Part shown: in pieces, positions 60,857 to 64,000 of the stretch
Layout of the letters: each line of letters starts with the position of its first letter
Position numbering within the stretch: the first letter of the stretch is position 1
NCBI RefSeq assembly: GCF_041902385.1
Contig: NZ_CP169244.1
Location: 4,340,001 to 4,404,000, forward strand
DNA: 64,000 bases
Direction of reading: 5' to 3'
DNA from: Arcticibacter sp041902385
Lineage (GTDB): Bacteria > Bacteroidota > Bacteroidia > Sphingobacteriales > Sphingobacteriaceae
Position numbers and translations under genes: made by a program
Notes under the pieces: generated by a model
Told to the model about the DNA's origin: nothing
Seen by the model: only the letters and a program-made list of their open reading frames with translations
Databases searched by the model: none

Positions 60857-62953
60857 TTACTTCTTGTACAGCTTCGTATTATCTCTGTAGCCTGACTTGT
60901 CGAAGTACCAGTCGGCGTATTTAGTTCCACCGGACTGCGCCCATTCGGCGTAGTGATGATAAGCGTTATATATAGCAGCACGTTCAATAGGATAGACAAA
61001 AGTCCCAAAGAAGTCGAGAGCGAACGGCCTATTCTCTTTAGTTAAGTAATACTTTCCTTTAGCAGGATCGGACTTGTCAGACCCTGTCCCGAACAAATCG
61101 GTACCAGCAAGATCAGTCGGCATGTGATTAACCAAATGAATTTCTCTTTTCCGCTCCTGATTACTGATCATGAATGGATTAAAAGGAGCGAGCGCGGTAA
61201 AGCTATCAGAAATTGGAGAATTAAAGAGTACGTCGACCTGAACAGTCTGTCCGTCGACTTTCGCCTTATCTTCCTCCGTATTAATGTATCCTGATGACGA
61301 GGCAAAAAGCTTCTTGTGATTGTCAAAGGGAATAAAGACCGCCTTTGATTGCTGTGCCTCTAATCCACTCGCATTTAGTTGAATGTAATTAGCAAATCTT
61401 TTATATCCTGTTACCGATTTCACCTCTGAGGGGTTTAATGGGAGTTGAACCCCCAACCCGTTCTGGAAAGAAGCACCAGCTGCCAATGTCTTAAACTGGG
61501 CAGCAAAGTCTACTACCTTATTCTCTGAGTTCATGGCGAACTTGTAACGATAGGAGACGACGAGGTCATTCAGGTCGTAATCCCCTTCCTGCGGCCACTG
61601 ATCTTCGAACACGGTAGTGCCCCATACGTTTTCACTTGGATAAAAGCGGTTATATGCTCTGGTCGGGTCCTCAGGATAAGCATCGTTTAAGTCCGCAACT
61701 CCATCCTTGTCCCCATCGAGGACTTTGCTGTCAAGGAATGGAACACCAATCGGTGATATTGCTTCCACAGGATTGGACTGCGCATAGAACATCAGATCGT
61801 TGAAGTCATTATCGCTCTGCTCACCCATTCTGTTGATATCCTCAAAACCAACCATAAAAATGTGCTGGCTTACGTTGTGGAGGATGACGTTGTGTCTTTT
61901 ACGAGTATTATCCGTTTCAGGGTTAAGCTGTTCGGTCGAATAAAACTTCGTAGCACTCGTATTGATTGACTTCTTTTCACTGTTAAAAGCATTTTGCAAA
62001 AGAACGAAGCCAATCGAAGTGCCAGAACTAAATCGACCGATCTTCACCTTATCTCCCTGAACCATTCCACCATCACTATCCTTATATGATGCGTTTAAGA
62101 AAATCACGTGAACTGTGTCTATTTCAGAGACACTGACAGGCGGCTTCCCTGTTGGATAAGTATAATATCCCAGCACATTCTTGAAACTCGCACCCTCATG
62201 AAGGAAAGTGATCCAGATGTCGGTCAAACCTGTTATAGCAAGACTAGTGGGACTTTCTGTGTGAAGATATTTTTTATCAGAAACAGGCCCTCTCTCAGGA
62301 AGAGCATTATTTATATCCTGCATTAACGCTGCAAAGTCGCGGTTATCCACCGGACTACGCCGACTTGCTATAGGGCGCCCATCCTGATCAAAATTGTCAG
62401 GATCGTAAGAAATCACAGGACCACCAGCCGAGATTGAAGCCGTTGCTGTAGCCGAAGGTGGGATATTTACAGTAACCGCTCCTACAATGTCGCCACCACG
62501 CCCATCCTTTCCTCCAATAACTCCGTTCACCGATGTCCCTCTGATGGCCGCTTTCGCATTTCTCACAAGCCCAATAAATGCAGGGTCGATGACAAGCGAC
62601 TCATAGCTGCTTGGTACGGTGACAGAGGTCTTCAGGTATCCGTTTTTGTCAGTTAGGGCCTTTGTTAGTTCATGCCCTTCAGAAATGTTGTCAGGGGAGT
62701 AAACGGACACAAGAACTCCGGTAAGCGGTTGTTCATTGACGGTTAAAAGGCGCACGTTGATGTCTACCTTCTTTGTTGTACTGTAGTCAAAGCCTTCTGG
62801 TGCTGCTTTTTCCCCAAGGTCGACCGTCTCTTTTTCGTTCGGCCGGTCTTTTTTACACCCTGTAACGGCTAGTACCGACACAGCGATAAAGGCTGAAAGA
62901 TAGGCCAAGGGCCTCATTCGCCTCCCATTTGGTTTAGTAGATAAGTTGCTCAT
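60857..62953 (-). CDS. LruC-domain lipoprotein (DUF4114/DUF4842)
   Basis: A 698-residue exported lipoprotein (lipobox LAVTGCKKD, Cys near residue 33). A carboxypeptidase-regulatory-like region follows (VNEQPLTGVLVSVYSPDN). The middle has the DUF4114 motif FEDINRMGEQSDNDFNDLMFYA, then a calcium-binding-like aspartate loop LDGDKDGVADLNDAYPED, and the C-terminal LruC/DUF4842 domain with WPQEGDYDLNDLVVSYRYK. Such proteins are surface lipoproteins of Bacteroidota, name-linked to leucine-rich/biofilm-type functions only loosely; role unknown. It is divergent from the quinone oxidoreductase gene. Confidence 0.82.
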   Translation of the reverse strand: MSNLSTKPNGRRMRPLAYLSAFIAVSVLAVTGCKKDRPNEKETVDLGEKAAPEGFDYSTTKKVDINVRLLTVNEQPLTGVLVSVYSPDNISEGHELTKALTDKNGYLKTSVTVPSSYESLVIDPAFIGLVRNAKAAIRGTSVNGVIGGKDGRGGDIVGAVTVNIPPSATATASISAGGPVISYDPDNFDQDGRPIASRRSPVDNRDFAALMQDINNALPERGPVSDKKYLHTESPTSLAITGLTDIWITFLHEGASFKNVLGYYTYPTGKPPVSVSEIDTVHVIFLNASYKDSDGGMVQGDKVKIGRFSSGTSIGFVLLQNAFNSEKKSINTSATKFYSTEQLNPETDNTRKRHNVILHNVSQHIFMVGFEDINRMGEQSDNDFNDLMFYAQSNPVEAISPIGVPFLDSKVLDGDKDGVADLNDAYPEDPTRAYNRFYPSENVWGTTVFEDQWPQEGDYDLNDLVVSYRYKFAMNSENKVVDFAAQFKTLAAGASFQNGLGVQLPLNPSEVKSVTGYKRFANYIQLNASGLEAQQSKAVFIPFDNHKKLFASSSGYINTEEDKAKVDGQTVQVDVLFNSPISDSFTALAPFNPFMISNQERKREIHLVNHMPTDLAGTDLFGTGSDKSDPAKGKYYLTKENRPFALDFFGTFVYPIERAAIYNAYHHYAEWAQSGGTKYADWYFDKSGYRDNTKLYKK

Positions 62954-63222
62954 TTTTTAGTTGTTAGTATCTTCTTATTCAGAAACAATCATACCAAGAC
63001 AAGAAGAACCTAATTGACTAAAAACCAGAAGATTACGCACCAAACAAGTATTAATACCTACTACAAAGTCCGCCCACATTGGGGATTTTATTCCTCACTA
63101 GAACCTATTTAAAACCGTTCCTATAGCAATGCCAATTATTAAAGATTTTACTTAATTAAAACTAAAAAAACGTAATACTATTTCCCTACAAAGAAGTCGG
63201 TAACAAACCATAAAGTATCAAC

Positions 63223-64000
63223 ATGCGTGCGATAAGTATAACTATGCCAGGAGGACCAGATGTATTAAAAATAGTTGAACGCGATATTCCAAACCCCGGC
63301 CGTTCTGAAATTCTCTTAAGGGTAGTTGCTTCTGGGGTGAACCGGCCCGATATCTTTCAAAGAATGGGAAATTATCCTGCTCCTCCGGGTACTCCGGCTG
63401 ACATTCCGGGGCTGGAAGTAGCAGGTACGGTGACAGACTGCGGTTCAGACGTAAGGAGATGGAAGCGAGGAGACAAAATCTGCGCCTTACTTGGCGGAGG
63501 TGGTTATGCAGAATATGTCTCGGTGGACGAAAGGCATTGCCTTCCTGTTCCTCAAAACGTAAGCTTGTTCGAAGCCGCTGCGTTGCCAGAAACGGTATTT
63601 ACAGTATGGCATAATGTTTTCCAAATCGGCCGTTTGGTTCCAGGAGAATCTCTCCTGTTACACGGCGGGAGCAGTGGCATCGGCACTACAGGCATCCAGC
63701 TTGCAACCATATTAGGAAGTACTGTATTTGCCACTGCAGGTTCAGACGAAAAATGTGGGATATGCGAATCACTAGGAGCCGCTAAATGCATCAATTATAA
63801 AAAAGAGGACTTTGAAGATATCTTGGCAGTTGAGGGTGTAGATGTTATTCTCGACATGGTAGGTGGAAATTATATAAGCAAGAATCTAAAGATCTTGCGA
63901 GACGGAGGCCGACTCATATTCATCAACGCGATGGATGGATCAAAGGGCGAATTTAATGCCCTTGACATCATGAGGAGGCGACTAACAATTGCCGGCAGTA
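63223..64000 (+). CDS. NADPH:quinone oxidoreductase (MDR family), N-terminal part
   Basis: Incomplete at the right edge; 259 codons are present with no stop. It begins MRAISITMPGGPDVLKI. Medium-chain dehydrogenase features are VVASGVNRPDIFQRMGNYP, PGLEVAGTVTDCG, AALPETVFTVWHNVF and the NADPH motif LLHGGSSGIGTTGIQLA. The zinc-binding cysteines of alcohol dehydrogenases are missing, as in quinone oxidoreductases. Closest in style to the PIG3/TP53I3-type group (NRPDIFQRMG). The 269-base gap upstream is AT-rich and shared with the divergent LruC-domain gene. Confidence 0.9.
   Translation, partial: MRAISITMPGGPDVLKIVERDIPNPGRSEILLRVVASGVNRPDIFQRMGNYPAPPGTPADIPGLEVAGTVTDCGSDVRRWKRGDKICALLGGGGYAEYVSVDERHCLPVPQNVSLFEAAALPETVFTVWHNVFQIGRLVPGESLLLHGGSSGIGTTGIQLATILGSTVFATAGSDEKCGICESLGAAKCINYKKEDFEDILAVEGVDVILDMVGGNYISKNLKILRDGGRLIFINAMDGSKGEFNALDIMRRRLTIAGS

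Overview
The window reads as chromosomal DNA of a Bacteroidota bacterium, most likely a member of the Sphingobacteriaceae (Pedobacter/Mucilaginibacter-like). Supporting signs are GldK- and GldN-type type IX secretion proteins, DUF5686, DUF4294 and LruC-domain proteins, a GTP-type PEP carboxykinase, bacillithiol deacetylase BshB1, promoters of the Bacteroidota form (TTTG-N19-TAnnTTTG) and few Shine-Dalgarno sequences. GC content is in the mid 40s by eye. No phage, insertion sequence, integron, rRNA, convincing tRNA or CRISPR array was seen. Most of the window is core genome with unusual small repeats and regulatory sites.

Layout. 1-8.8 kb: start of ctaA, a CDF cation exporter, amt (frame broken), a DUF5686 outer membrane protein, a PabC-like aminotransferase, an RluD-type pseudouridine synthase, and a PLP enzyme of the ACC deaminase/D-cysteine desulfhydrase family (frame broken twice). 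8.8-17.2 kb: lysine 6-aminotransferase, bshB1, DUF4294, a bifunctional Rel/SpoT, then the tight run fur-purA-pabB. 17.2-29.3 kb: M48 lipoprotein protease, plsY, nadC, gpmI with a coupled lipoprotein, a CAP-domain protein, a TPR protein, lon, an LpxR-like barrel, queD, ald and an unknown gene. 29.6-35.6 kb: pckG, a lipoprotein, then an outer membrane barrel-gldK-gldN cluster with no gldL or gldM between gldK and gldN. 35.6-39.9 kb: a repeat-rich section around an SdpI-family gene and a BlaI/BlaR1-like pair with twin operators. 39.9-45.7 kb: DUF1080, EcsC, DUF763, prmC, ribD, cupin. 45.9-49.2 kb: a thiamin salvage operon thiM-thiE-thiD-tenA behind a TPP riboswitch. 49.2-64 kb: aroQ, xerD, a lipoprotein, lspA, an LD-carboxypeptidase, a MASE3-type histidine kinase, an AsmA-like protein (frame broken), an FAD oxidoreductase, an LruC-domain lipoprotein and the start of a quinone oxidoreductase.

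Three genes (amt, the PLP enzyme, the AsmA-like gene) carry four single-base losses in or beside homopolymers, with otherwise intact coding on both sides. This looks more like a systematic consensus error than gene decay, so the calls should be checked against raw reads.

The points that most deserve a second look are: the gldK-gldN pair without the GldLM motor genes; the BlaR1-like protein with six 23-residue repeats after its last membrane segment; a textbook sigma-54 site upstream of lon; promoters that abut the start codons of gpmI, rluD and the DUF763 gene (predicted leaderless mRNAs); and two small dispersed repeat families plus a 22-bp minisatellite in the intergenic DNA.
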